DNA of 64,000 nt from Lobosporangium transversale (taxonomy: Eukaryota; Mortierellomycota; Mortierellomycetes; Mortierellales; Mortierellaceae): positions 124,001 through 188,000 of the forward strand of contig NW_019029032.1 of the NCBI RefSeq assembly GCF_002105155.1. The letters run 5' to 3'. The position numbers were made by a program, and so were the translations under genes. The first letter of the stretch is position 1; each line of letters begins with the position of its first letter. The notes below the pieces were generated by a model. The model was not told the origin of the DNA. It saw nothing but the letters and a program-made list of their open reading frames with translations, and ran no database searches. Shown one piece after another: positions 23,836 through 38,007 of this stretch.

Positions 23836-24346
23836 TGGTTTATACGCGACTGTAGGATAAGGGGAGAGGAAGAAGACCAGAGAGGTTAGGAACTTTAAAA
23901 AAAAGCTGGCGCAAAATACCCGGAAGGAATCCACAGTCACCTTGAAACACGTGCGACTGGCATAAATAAATCGTATCCCAATGTTTGAGCTTTTGTGCGA
24001 AACATGTTGTTGACAACGTCTCTGCTTGTTTGTTTAACATAATTGGCTGATCAGGATGTCTACTATGATTGATACGATCGATAGCTTTTTTGGTGGTCTT
24101 TTGAGGAAAAAAAAAAGTATACATGGAACGTGATTTTAGGAGTGTATTTACGGTATGATATAATAAAAATGTAAAGCTTTGGTTCAAGCATTTTAATATA
24201 ATGTCCGTTACAAGAGATCAGGAAAAAAAAAAAAAAAAAAAGCTAGTTTAATTGAAAATGGATGTTTGGTATCTAAAGGACTCCTCTTTTTTCATGCCCA
24301 ATATGTGTGAATTGTTTAAAGCTTTTTTTATTTTTATGATGAATAT
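23836..24346. other. Region upstream of CBP3
   Basis: A minus-strand frame of 115 codons (23840-24187) overlaps the CBP3 start region and matches nothing. An A run lies at 24223-24241. No gene is called. Confidence 0.5.
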
Positions 24347-25177
24347 CTACATGTAATTGGATGGCAGAGTCAAGGTTCCTTTAGGCTCTGGAGTCCAGTT
24401 CTCGAAAGCTTTACCTTGTGCCTTGAGCGCTTCGAATTCACGGTCTTCCCTTTCGACTTCTTCTTTGCTCAATACTTTCAAGATCTTGGCAGGGTTTCCG
24501 GCGACGACACAGTAGGGAGGTACGTTCTTGGTAACGACACTGCCTGCGCCAACTGTGACGCCATCGCCGATTGTCACTCCAGGGCAGATGATAGCTCCAC
24601 CGCCGATCCAGACGTCATTTCCGATTGTGATAGGCATTCCAAACTCAATTCCCTTGGAACGAATCAAGGGGTTGACAGGATGGGCTGCACAGAAGACTTG
24701 GACGTTGGGTGCAAAGAAGACGTTATCGCCAATGGTTACCTTGCCACAGTCGAGGATGGTGCAGTTAAAGTTCATGTAAACGTTCTTGCCCAGGGTGATG
24801 TTGCATCCATAGTCGACACTGAAGGGTGGTTCGATCCAGCAGCCTGGTCCCATTTGACCACGAGTGAAGAGATGCAGAAGTGCTTTACGCTTGAGAAGGT
24901 CCTCGGGTGTGTTCTGAGAGGTAGCATTGTAAACTCGCATCAGATCGCGAGCACGTTGACGTTCTCCAACGAGCAAAGGATGTGATGGGTCGTACACCTT
25001 GGCTTCAAGCATGAGCTGTTTCTGAGTCTGGTCCAGATGGAGACCCAAAGGCGTGAAATTATATTCTTTCTCAAGTTTCTCGGCATACTCTGCGACAGAC
25101 ATCTTGGGTGAGTTCTCAGTGGTCTTGCTGGTCCCTTCGTCCACGTTGGCGGTGTTGATGCTGACTGTGGAGGCCAT
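24347..25177 (-). CDS. Maltose/galactoside O-acetyltransferase-type hexapeptide acyltransferase
   Basis: A single exon of 276 codons. After a 25-residue tail comes the Mac (maltose acetyltransferase) N-terminal domain (MLEAKVYDPSHPLLVGERQR). A left-handed beta-helix of hexapeptide repeats follows, with the acceptor-site His in FCAAHPVNP and the C-terminal signature ITIGNDVWIGGGAIICPGVT and VGAGSVVTKNVPPYCVVAGNPAK. It transfers acetyl from acetyl-CoA to a sugar hydroxyl. The bacterial-like family (LacA/Maa/NodL) also occurs widely in fungi. The lack of introns would fit an old bacterial acquisition or a retained compact gene; this is inference. Confidence 0.92.
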   Translation of the reverse strand: MASTVSINTANVDEGTSKTTENSPKMSVAEYAEKLEKEYNFTPLGLHLDQTQKQLMLEAKVYDPSHPLLVGERQRARDLMRVYNATSQNTPEDLLKRKALLHLFTRGQMGPGCWIEPPFSVDYGCNITLGKNVYMNFNCTILDCGKVTIGDNVFFAPNVQVFCAAHPVNPLIRSKGIEFGMPITIGNDVWIGGGAIICPGVTIGDGVTVGAGSVVTKNVPPYCVVAGNPAKILKVLSKEEVEREDREFEALKAQGKAFENWTPEPKGTLTLPSNYM

Positions 25178-26288
25178 TGTTAACTTTTAGACCTGCTGCT
25201 CAAAGTTATATGGGTCAGGAAGGGAAAGCGTGGTTGTCGAGTGGAGGAATGAGGAATGAAGATGAGAGACGATTGACTTTTTGTCTTTCTTATATACCAG
25301 TCTAATTGCTTAAATGTGGGAAAAACTTTTTGAATTTTTGTCTGGGTACTCGTTTTAATCGATCGAGCGGATGGGAGATATGGAGCTACAGAACTCAAAC
25401 GGTCCAAAGTATTTTATCTTTCATGACATGATGCATCCATTCTAGAATACGATACGTGGCATAGTTTCAGTCATTTTTTCAATATAAACATGAAGGAACT
25501 TTATCTTTCGGTAACATGTATTGTAATTGGATGTGATGACAAATACCGTAGCTTCTCCTTCCTCTACGCCTTTGGCTAGGAATGGTTAGGGTCAATCTGT
25601 GGGCGTTCAAATAGCCGAGGGTTTTTTTTATGCTATGTATGCAGGACTAATTAGCAATTGACGTGAACCAGTTGCAAGGCGATCCAGGGGTGTGAGACAA
25701 TTTTTTTTTCACGTTTTTATTCGTTTTGCGATTCGATCACATGACCACATAAAAAAAGAGAGTCGTGTCTGTTATCTCGTCTGTGTCAGTTGCCTGTCAT
25801 TTCAGAGCAAATGTGTCATCATTTTTTTTTTTGTGGCCGTGTCGTGTTTAGTTCCATGTTCACGTTCATGGTCATGGTCAAGTTGTGTTTCTGTTGTTAA
25901 TGCTCTCGCTCTACAGGGCAATGTTATTGTGAATTACATTTAATTAATTACTTTTTTGGCTTTCGGATGCTCACTCGCCCCCTTTTGCCACTCCTTTTAT
26001 CTCTTTGTCCTTTTTTTTTTTTTTTTTTTTTTTTTTATTTTCCCTCCATCACAAGCTGTCCCTCTTTAAAGTTGTAGACTGCTGTCTCTTTTTTGTTTTT
26101 TTTTTTCCTCTCTTTCTTTCTCTTTCCCTTTCTCCCTTTTCTCAAGGACACACAAACGTAGCCCCCCTCCCCCTTTTTCTTTCTTTCTCTGTCTGTTCTT
26201 TTTCTTTTTCTTTTTAAATCCTTCGTAACGCGTTTCGCTCGTTGCGACTTGGCCGATTTACGACCTCAACAGACAGGACTACTCAGCC
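25178..26288. other. Shared upstream region of acetyltransferase (-) and PP1 (+)
   Basis: Divergent promoter region of 1.1 kb. A TATA-like box faces the acetyltransferase. The PP1 side (about 25980-26220) is strongly pyrimidine-rich, as in 5' leaders of highly expressed fungal genes. No ORF is credible. Confidence 0.55.
25289..25296 (-). promoter_or_regulatory. TATA-like box, acetyltransferase
   Basis: TATATAAG on the minus strand about 112 bp before the ATG at 25177. Confidence 0.4.
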
Positions 26289-28609
<2,321 letters not shown>

Positions 28610-29491
28610 ATGGTTCAGACCTCTTCCTCTTTAGGTTGTGTATCAATTAAAAAAAAAAAAAACAAAAAAAAACAAAAAAAAACAAAAAAAAGACAGGAGG
28701 GTGGCCTCAGTTGTAGTTCACATGTAGATGAAACTGAAGCACTTTGCAAATACATGTTTATATATCAAGTAAAGTGTTTTATTTTATTTTATTTTTTTTA
28801 AAAAAAAAGCCATTTCCTTAAAGATGTAACCTATAGGCATGACCCTTTCATTTTCATATTTGAGAGAGATGTAGGATGACAAGGACGAAATAAGTTAGCA
28901 AAAGTGGAAGGACAGAGGTGAATGCATGTGGTTTTTGTAACAGAACGACAGACGAAGTGATTGTGATTGCTTTGGACTGGTGTAACCATCCCATTTCTGT
29001 CTGTGCTTCGGACATTTTCTGGCCAAAGAGTACAACGCAATGGTGTCCAACGATACAGAGCGAATCAACGGAAAAAAAAAAAAAAACACATTGGGTTCAA
29101 TAGGACATATTGGATTTTTTTTTTTTTTTTTTTTTTGTAATAGTAGAAGTAGCAGAAGTAGAGGTTAGCGATGGTTGAACATCATGAATGAGGTTGAAGT
29201 TGAGCATTTAATCCATTAAAAAAGGAGGAGGAACGTAATGTTCCATTGTTCCATTGTTCCATGGCATCCCTTTTTTCAAGCAAAGTGAATGCGACACTCT
29301 TTTGCATGCTTTCTCTTTTTTTTTTTTTTTTTTTTTGTTCCTTTCTTCCTTTCTTTCTTTCTTCCTTTCTTTCTTTTTCTGTTTTTTGAGCGATAGCAAC
29401 AGCACTTGAAGTAGCGGTTGAATCTTTTCTTTATTTTTATTTTTTATTTTTTATTTTTTATTTTTTATTTCCCTTGAAAACATAAACTGAC
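28610..29491. other. Intergenic region after PP1
   Basis: Contains an A-rich interrupted repeat (28651-28692), T runs near 29115-29137 and 29318-29336, a TTTC/TTCC tract (29337-29380) and (TTTTTA)n at about 29428-29470. No gene is seen. Confidence 0.55.
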
Positions 29492-29920
29492 ATGGCCACC
29501 CAATGTAAGCAAACATCAATGAAAACCTTCTTAAATAATATATATATATATCCTATCTGGACTTTAAAACATAATTTTTCATGTGCTTTTCAAGTTGTGA
29601 AGGTCGCGTCCTTGGTTCCAAATCAACAACACTGTAACCTTAAGCTTAGGGTCTTGTCAGTTGAGACCATAGCGGAGACCATTCATAAAGAGAGTAAGCA
29701 AGCAAAAAAAAAAAAAAAGAAAAAAAGAAAAAAAAAAAAAAGCTCCTTTCTTTCCATTCGATCATTGATATAAAATTACTCTTGTCCTCACTTTTTAACC
29801 TTTTCTCATCCATACTCTTTCGTCACTGTCTGTCTACACTTTGTAGCAGGGAAAATTATTCAAAGTGCTGATGCTATTGTAGGCGATGATACAGCTTGTA
29901 TTCTCCTTAACCTCAGGAAT

Positions 29921-29956
<36 letters not shown>

Positions 29957-30670
29957 ATTAATATTTTATTATTATTAATAACAATAAAGAGGGAATCGAG
30001 GAATGGGGAGGGTATTAATTTTATAACCCCTAATCAGCTTTCACATTTCTAAATCGTTGATTTAGATCAAGTCAATCTTTTGGCTCGAAATGCAAAGCTT
30101 AGAGTGTTAAATGCACGTGTGAATATGTATCGTGGATTCATGCGTCTTGAAGTTGATGAAGATGATGAGATGAAGGATGGTCCAGATATTATCGAAGACA
30201 CCCGTCCGTCATCGATCACAGTCATTGGAGATGAGGAGGAGGAAGAAGAAGATGGCGTCAGGGTTGCATCCACAAGAGGAGTATCATCGGGCCATCCTTC
30301 AGAAGATACTACTACTACTACTGCTGCTGCTACTATCGTACAAGGAGCCATTCCTCGGCATGAAGAGATAATATCGCGTTCAGAGAGATCATCTGGAGCA
30401 GTAGAACAGTCATCTCCAGGGACTGAAGCTGATGAGACCACAGCGATGACCCAATCAGCAGCAGCAACATCCATGACTTTGCCTACAATGGCCACATCAG
30501 GATCACCATCCAATTCATTGGTCTCCTCCTCAGCTCCTGCAGCTTCACTCGGCCGCGATCAATTGGAAGTAGAGATGCGATTGGGAACAGGAGGTAGTGT
30601 TCCTTTGATGGAATATTATCGTACGATTGAATTTATGTATTTCTCAACTGTGGAACCTATTGGACGCTAA
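29492..30670 (+). CDS. SOSS-B/NABP-like single-stranded DNA-binding OB-fold protein
   Basis: Four exons: 29492-29504 (only MATQ plus one base), 29595-29693, 29847-29921 and 30066-30670 (263 residues). The N-terminal half is an OB fold in the order seen in SOSS-B1/B2: VASLVPNQQHCNLKLRVLSV, then GDDTACILLNLRN, then LLARNAKLRVLNARVNMYRG. Family members bind ssDNA and support double-strand break signalling. A long acidic, Thr/Ser-rich insert (about 95-220) follows, and then a C-terminal LGTGGSVPLMEYYR segment. The family call rests on strand order and length rather than catalytic residues. Another OB-fold protein is possible. Confidence 0.7.
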
Positions 30671-30796
30671 ATAATAGCCATCTGAATAAAGTAAAAGACC
30701 CTTTTTTTTTTATAATATGCGAATTTTCAAGACGACAAAAGGCGTCATTCTGATAAATGAACAATGGATAATGGGTAAAAGGGGTGGATGAACTTG

Positions 30797-30829
<33 letters not shown>

Positions 30830-32669
30830 CAGGAGACTCGAAGTGAAAAGTAAATGAATGATAAAAAGAAAATTGAAAAGTGAGGATGAATAGGAGGAAG
30901 AGACAAAAGAGGGACGAGAGGAATGAGGGAAGGAAAGAAGGAGAGAAGGGAGGAGCAATGGGGTTGCGCACATTTCTTTCTTCCCACCCATTCACCTATT
31001 CGGGAACAAATATTTGGAAAGGAATGCGATGTTATTCTGTTCATAAAATTGTTCTCGACCTTTAGGCTTTAGCAACCCAATGAAGAATTGTTCAGAGATG
31101 GCTCTATTGTTAAAAGCTGTACAAAGACAACTGTCTATTCATCCGCCTTTTTTTTTTTATCTTTATTTCGCCGATGCTGTGAGCATGCGTAGAATTAGCT
31201 TTTTAGCTTAGAGTATCAAGATCCACAGTCCTATATAGTACTTCTGTGCCTAGAAGCTGTCGGGATTCAAGGTGGTGTAGAGTTATCATAATGACTGATC
31301 AATCATAATATAAAAAAAAAAAGCTCCCTCATCATTCAGTTTGTAGAAGAATTTAATAATGAAGGTGCCTTTCATAGCTCCGATTAAATAATTGCATGAT
31401 AGTTTGAACGTCAACATGTAATTGAAAGATAATATATTTGTAGTCTATTACTGGACGTTTGTAAGTAAGCCAGGTGCTAGTCTAATGCTAAGTCATTATG
31501 AACATGATATGACAAGAAATACAGGCCCTGATTGCTTCCGATTTAATTTTATTTTTTATTTTTATTTTTATTTTTTATTTTCACTTAGTTTAACTTCTTT
31601 TTTAGTAGCGTATCGTTGACAGGCGAAGAAAAGTCCTTGGTTTCAAACTGATATCAGCATCAATAATCAGCGAAAAGGAGCAAAACAAAAGAAAAAAAAA
31701 ATGTCGTACATTTTGTTTATCCTACAAGTTGTGGATGATATCAGTTGTGTAAGTTATGAATGTATTTGTGTGCTTTGCCAATAGAACTCAGCACGTATCA
31801 AGAAGGAACGAGACATGAGCACGGGATACAGAATTAAAAAAAAAAAAAAAAAAAAAGCCTTGACTATGATTATGACGAGTTTAAGCATTTTTGTGTATCT
31901 TACATGGACCATTTTGTCTCCTATGCCCCATGCCCCTCCATGCTCATATCCATACTGTGCTTTATAAAGAGACATTGTTGGTTCATAATGAATGGACCAT
32001 TTATAACGACCAATCACTGACACATGAAGGTCAGTTGGTTCCTGGATGGCAGTTACTTTATTTTAAAATCGTGGCATCTGAGGATAGGAAAAGAGACCAG
32101 GAAGTATTGCTTATTCAATAAACTCTCATTTAATCTCAATTTAGCTTTTTCCACACTCTTATTTGGGCGTAATGATAAGTATATATGATGGGCAAATCAA
32201 GCATGTCATTTTTTTTTTATTCTTGACAATCTGGATGATGTCATTTCTGAGAATGCTTTTTGTACATTAGGTTAGAGTTGTCCAAAATTAGATTACAATA
32301 CCATGAATACAAAGAGAGGAATAAAAACAAATTATCACATAAGCTTCCAAGGGCGAACAAACAGAAATATATAACAATGTCATCACTTTCGTATTTTTGT
32401 GTTATTGGTCTTCCCTTGACATCATATCGTTGATCTGCCGTTGCTCTCTCAGATAATTCTATGCTCACAATTGTATATGCATGCATCGTAATCCCTGAGA
32501 AGTATATAAATCAGAAGATCCCCTGACTTTTTTTTTTTTTTCTTCATTCTTCTCTTCAGTAATTTAATTCACCCACAGCCTTTTTTTTAAAACTAATACA
32601 TCTTTCCAATCTTTTCCCACCAGCGAGCAGCCAGGGAATATTAATATTTAAACTAAATCTCTCACAACC
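30671..32669. other. Gene-poor 2 kb interval
   Basis: No coding sequence is recognised on either strand. There are A/T runs at 30800-30829 and 31834-31857 and a (TTTTTA)n tract near 31545-31580. Its right end is the TMEM198-like gene promoter. Confidence 0.55.
32503..32510 (+). promoter_or_regulatory. TATA-like box and pyrimidine leader, TMEM198-like gene
   Basis: TATATAAA lies about 160 bp before the ATG at 32670. A T/C-rich leader follows (32525-32565). Confidence 0.45.
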
Positions 32670-33572
32670 ATGTCATTTACAACAGTATCTCCACGCGCCC
32701 GAACATGGCTGCGACACGCTCCTGTCTACGTATTGATGTTCCTCTCCACACTCGTCAACCTCATGACCACATATGCCGCACCTGTTGCATCCAAGAGGCC
32801 TGGCGATGATAACGACAATGCTCTTGACAGAGCACGCCAGGGTCCCTATAACCTTACTGTCCAGGCTGGAATCGCTGGTGCCATCCTCATTGTTTTTGGT
32901 CTTATTCTCTGCTTCTTTGGTTATCGCTTCTTCCGTGTGACAATGTTCTTGATTGGTTTCTACTTCTTTGGTAACATCACCTATGTCGGTATGGCCAACG
33001 GTGGCGTCACTTCTCAGACCTTGCTCCTCGTCATCTCGATTGTGGTCGGTATCATTGGAGGTCTGCTCTTAGTCTGCTGCTCTCGTCTGGGTGTTGCTGT
33101 CCTCGGAGCCTTGGCCTTATACTCCTTGGGTCTCTGGATCTTAGGATGGAGATCTGGTGGTGTCATTACCTCCAGCACTGGTCGTGGTATCCTCCTTGCA
33201 GTCCTTGCCATCGTTGGTTTCATCCTTGGTTTCATTCGTGAAAGGGAAGTGGCCATCATCGGTTCAGCTATCGTCGGTGCTTACTCCTTTGTGGCTGGCG
33301 TTGACTTCTATGCTCGCACTGGATTCATCAACCAGACTGATTCGTTCATCAACTCCAAGAACAGCGTCAATAACCGTGTTGGTAACGTCACGGGTGAACA
33401 GTATGCTCTCTTGGCCACATTCATTGTCTTGGCACTCCTTGGAATGTTTGTTCAGTTCCGCTTCTGGGGTCGTCGCAACTTCCGCCCTGCTGGTCCTGCT
33501 GCTGGAACTAACGTCGTCTACACTGAGAAGCCCAGCCGCTTCGGAGGCATGTTCCGTCGCCGCCGTGTCTAA
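32670..33572 (+). CDS. TMEM198/DUF4203-type multi-span membrane protein
   Basis: A single exon of 300 codons. Residues about 15-38 form a signal peptide or first hydrophobic segment. An exposed loop with NLT follows, and then about seven membrane helices with Gly-rich cores (AGAILIVFGLILCFFGYRFF, LLLVISIVVGIIGGLLLVCC). This is the layout of the TM7SF3/TMEM198-like domain. The tail is basic (GGMFRRRRV). Fungal members are abundant surface or secretory-pathway membrane proteins of unknown function. Codon use is strongly biased to C-ending codons compared with the LRR genes, which suggests high expression. Confidence 0.8.
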   Translation: MSFTTVSPRARTWLRHAPVYVLMFLSTLVNLMTTYAAPVASKRPGDDNDNALDRARQGPYNLTVQAGIAGAILIVFGLILCFFGYRFFRVTMFLIGFYFFGNITYVGMANGGVTSQTLLLVISIVVGIIGGLLLVCCSRLGVAVLGALALYSLGLWILGWRSGGVITSSTGRGILLAVLAIVGFILGFIREREVAIIGSAIVGAYSFVAGVDFYARTGFINQTDSFINSKNSVNNRVGNVTGEQYALLATFIVLALLGMFVQFRFWGRRNFRPAGPAAGTNVVYTEKPSRFGGMFRRRRV

Positions 33573-33677
33573 GAACAATAATAAGCATTTAGTGATAATA
33601 ACTATGACAAACATTTAGCCCCATAATCTTACCTTCCCCCTACTTGTATATCATGTAATTAGTACAATTCATTTTAT

Positions 33678-33714
<37 letters not shown>

Positions 33715-34229
33715 GTCATAATAAAACTTTTTTCTACTACATCCTCCATTCATTTCCACATTAAAAAAAAAGTAATGCCAATCTTCCCTCTGGAACTCGA
33801 TCTGAGGGATAACTTGTTCCACTTTGTGATATGATCGTTGCTTTGGATTCATCGATCCTCAGGTGTCCACAAAGTAGTTAAATCGGAGATTTCTGATAAA
33901 AAGTCATGTGCATCCTCCCTCAGATTTTGATCTCTTTTTCAAGTCTTTAACCCCTTGACCAAATCGAGTTTGACAACCTCTATAAAGTCCACTTGGATAT
34001 GTTAGATTGATCATGTTGTTAGTTACACTCATAAAAAAAAAGGATCTTTTTTCTTAGCGCAACCTAGACACAGACGCATGCAATCGTTAGCTTCTTCCTT
34101 CCTGTTGTACTACATGGTGATGATCATCGAACAGATGCTCAGAATTATTTCGGTGAGGTCACAGAGAGACCCAGGATATTTACATTAAGATCGCCCTTTT
34201 TTTTTTTTTTTTTACTTAGCCAACAAACC
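33573..34229. other. Spacer with 32-nt A run, LRR paralogue C upstream
   Basis: The A run is at 33680-33711. The 3' UTR of the TMEM198-like gene is on the left and the 5' region of paralogue C on the right, with a T run at 34196-34213 just before its start. No gene. Confidence 0.55.
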
Positions 34230-37200
34230 ATGACCTTTGCAGAAACCACTACGTTACCTCAACAGGGATTCAGGGCTGTCTCGGCCTCTGATCTCCGTCC
34301 ACTCTCAGATGCTGTCTTTTATATCCAGACAAGGATTGACACGGATACAGGTCAGCATGTATTTATGTGGAAAGATATCCAACGAGTGTTCAGTAACGCC
34401 AAATATCTTTTGGATGGTACCTTAGTCGTACCATTTATGACTAATCAATGCTATGAAGAGTATGTCTACAATATTTACAATGTCACTTCTCTGGAAAGTC
34501 TCACATCACTATCACAATTATTTGACAAACTAAAAATAAATAAAAAAAAAACCTCTACCTGTTTATCAACTCATTCTCAGCCTTGATCCTCTAAGAGTCC
34601 AGTACCGACCAGGAGTCGTCTTGGATATTGTAGTTGGGGCATCAGAGCATACCAATTTCACTTCGAAAACTACACTTTTACATGGCGATGTATTTACACG
34701 AACACTATCTGCTGAGGCAGTGACGAGTCCAATTTCAAAGCAAGTTGAGGAACTCTCTATCTCAGACAAGGCTCCGGAGGAGAACAGGCTAATCGCCCTT
34801 TCCAGTGATATGGATGCCGGTGCTCGATCATCGTTTCATGAGTATAGTCGGATCTATAATTCATACTTTCAGGCCATAGCACTCGGTCAAAAGCATCAAG
34901 CTGAGATTATGGCCCAAGAAGCAAGGAACATCCAAGATGCCATGACAGTTCATTTCAGTCATCAAAAGATAGAGTCGGAGCGAAACCTGGCTCTTCAACA
35001 GGAAGTTATTCGAATGCAGAAGCAGATGGAGCAAGCGATGCAAAGGAATAAGGAAGAATTGTTATTAATGCAACAAAAACTTGATGAAAATCAACAAAAG
35101 ATGATGCAGTTGCAGAAACAAGCTCTTGACAGGCTAGCCATTGTCCAAAATCGAGTGCAAGCTCTCATTACTCAGACCTATGAATTGCATGAGTATCCGA
35201 TCCCCAGGTTGTTCATCGTCCTTCCAAAGCCTACAGAGCGCCTTAATATACTGGCGAAGCCATTTGCAAAACAGTTTCGCTTGTTCTTTCTATGTGAGTG
35301 CGGCGACCACACAAAGACTCCAGGGAGCAGTATCCCACATCACATCCACCTAGCAAAGCACGAAGGGTATGATATCAGCCAACCAACGGAGTTCTTTGAG
35401 AAATACGGATCGTATGTGTTGACGCTGCTTCAGATACTCAAATACGGAGTCCTTGCTGCCGGCATTGTCTTGCCCCCATTGGCTCAACTCGACATTTCAG
35501 AATGGCTTGATATTGTGAAGGACGTGATAGGGACCTCGGGACACAGCATCGAAGCACTTGTGGATGAGTCAATCAGCTATATTCAGAACAAACAGGATAT
35601 TGACGAAACGCTTGATATCTTTGAAGACGAGACAATATTTGAGAAGGCTAAAGTGCTTGAAGGAGCAGACCTACGACAACTTCAGTCGTTTTTGCAGATC
35701 TATGATAAGGGTCGCACACTTGGCAACTTGTATCGCATTGTCACGCCTGAGGGTCATGTCAAATGGGTGTGTTTTGACCATTATCGAGAGAACTACAGAG
35801 AGTCAGCGGTGCAGCGGTTCAAGGAGGTTGTTGCAGCTAACAGAGGCGATTATGATGAGCAGCATGGCAGCATCAAGCTTTGCCTCGAATCTCCGATACA
35901 GGCAAGACAGTTTTATGAAGCAATGATCCAAGCACGTGGTATCCAGGAACTTTCTATCCAATTTGGATGGGATGCAACAATGGATGAACTTCGTGACTTT
36001 ACAACGGCTGCTATCACATCAAATATTGTCTGTGTTAGCGTTGATGGAAAATCCCTTAAGCGGCCAGCACTTGATGTTGTCAACCGCAATCGGCGCTTCA
36101 ATCCGCTGGTTCAATTGATAAGTAATGGATCTATTCAATCAATGAAACTCGAAGGTATTGAAGGCCTTTTCTCTCGCGTGAACATTCCTACTTTCACAGA
36201 AGCACCAAGACTTCGGAACCTTGACTTGATCGGGATTGATTTCACTACTCCCTCCGCAGTATCACGCCTCAAGAGCCTTCTCACTTGCTGCCGCAATCTT
36301 GTAGAGCTAACACTCGGGACCTTTGAGATTGGTACAACACCTAAAAATCTGTTAGACGACAATCTACCACTTTTCCAAACACTGAAGTCACTGGAAATTC
36401 GATATGGATCAGGAACCTTACGCAACAAATACTCAGAAGGCATCATCCTGGAAACAACCTTGGAATTCTACCGTCCGATGAGGATATGTAATGACTATTC
36501 AGCTAATCTTGAAAGAGGCCGACCTACAGACCCTATACCATCAGAAGAAAAACCTGAAGGGTTCCAGTTGTATCTACTGAACATCATATCCGATAATCCA
36601 AAGATCACGACTATCTTGCTGTCGAACGTCTATGACTACCACAGAGTTACTGAGATGATTGTCACGGCCCGAGAGCGGATGATATCACTCAAAGGATCTT
36701 GCGCACTAGAATCACTTACGATAATGTATCACACTGGATCCAAAAACTTTATCTTACTTGACGTTAAATGCCTTGATATATCCGATTCACAGAGCCTAGA
36801 GGTCAACACGGACTTTACTCTATTTACAACTGTACCCTGGCTGGGTTATGATGTCGAGGCAATGCTTTGTTTTCTCAAACATCTAGGGCCGTTTGCTAAA
36901 AACCTTTTCTTTACTTCCAGCTGCACATTCAATGATGATATGGCTCTAGCTCTGGATGAATCGACCGAGGCTAATGGATCGAAGCTTTCAATACTGGATG
37001 TCGATTGTAGATCATTGACATTGGTTGGTCTCGAGTGCATGGACCGTGTAATTCAGAGGTCACGATGCCTCTTTAATAGTAATATGAGGTATTGGGGATT
37101 TACTCTTGCCATTGACAAGCCTATTGGTACATCCAGCCCAGGATGCCTAGAGATTGACTCTGCTCTGCGTCCAAACGGACACAGAGGCGTTTGTAGCGTC

Positions 37201-38007
37201 GAGGCAATTCTTCATGTACTCAAACACCAAGGGTCAGTTATCAAAAACCTCGACCTCAGATTTAAGTTCGATAACGAGATGGCGTTGACTCTGGAGAAAT
37301 CTATCAGGATTGATGGCTCCATGATTTCAATACTGAAGATTGACTGCGCATTCCTAACGGCGACTGGCCTCGAATGCCTAGATTACATCATTCAGAGGTC
37401 GCCAAACCTTGTTGATATAAAACTGAACAATGTCTACAATACTATGGATATGGAGCAACGGAGGTGGATTAGCTCTGAATGGATTGGCAAAGATTCGACA
37501 TCCCGCACCGCTAAATGGTTATCAAGACGATGGGATGTACCAAGGTTGCAGAAGCTGGATATCCATACCAGAGGAGATCTTACACCTGAATTTAGTCAAT
37601 GGCTCATCAATATGCTCTCAATCCCAGGACCTATTGCTCCGGACCTTACAGCAGCCGAACAGCCGACACCAGGGTCTCTTGAATGCGCTTTTGAGTCTCT
37701 CAAGGAGATTCGTCTGAATTGCTGGAATGTTTCGCTTAGGGAATGGGAAGCGATTGTGAAAGCGGTTGATTTCTCAGGGCTAGAGACTCTACTCATTATG
37801 GGAGACCACCTCAATGTCAAGATATCGACGTGTTTGGTAGATTGTCTTCTACAGAATAGTGGAGCGAACCTACCACTGAAAAAGCTTTATCTTTATAGCG
37901 ATAAACTAGTGAAGTCGGTGCATTTGGAAGAGATGCAAAGGACGAGAGCGATGCTTGAGAAAAAATATCCTAAGTTGGAGTTTAGTATTCGTATCTGGAT
38001 GACTTGA
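34230..38007 (+). CDS. LRR family protein C: header + coiled coil + CECGxHT region + LRRs (intact)
   Basis: Exons 34230-34459 and 34581-38007 with a phase-2 intron encode 1218 residues. The join makes YEDLDPLRVQYRPGVVLDIV. Residues 1-97 are the header (TGQHVFMWKDIQRVFSNAKY). About 205-275 is a Gln/Glu/Met-rich coiled coil that leads into ALITQTYELHEYPIPRLFIV. CECGDHT is at about 315-321, followed by PHHIHLAKHEGYD. LRR-like repeats fill about 500-1210 (for example LTLVGLECMDRVIQRS and LTATGLECLDYIIQRSPNLV). There is no signal peptide. It is the only fully open copy with a complete coiled coil and serves as the reference for the others. Function unknown. Confidence 0.8.

Noticed and set aside
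29208-29405. Lys/Glu-rich minus ORF after PP1
   Set aside because: Generated by TTTC/TTCC and poly(T) tracts; no conservation pattern.
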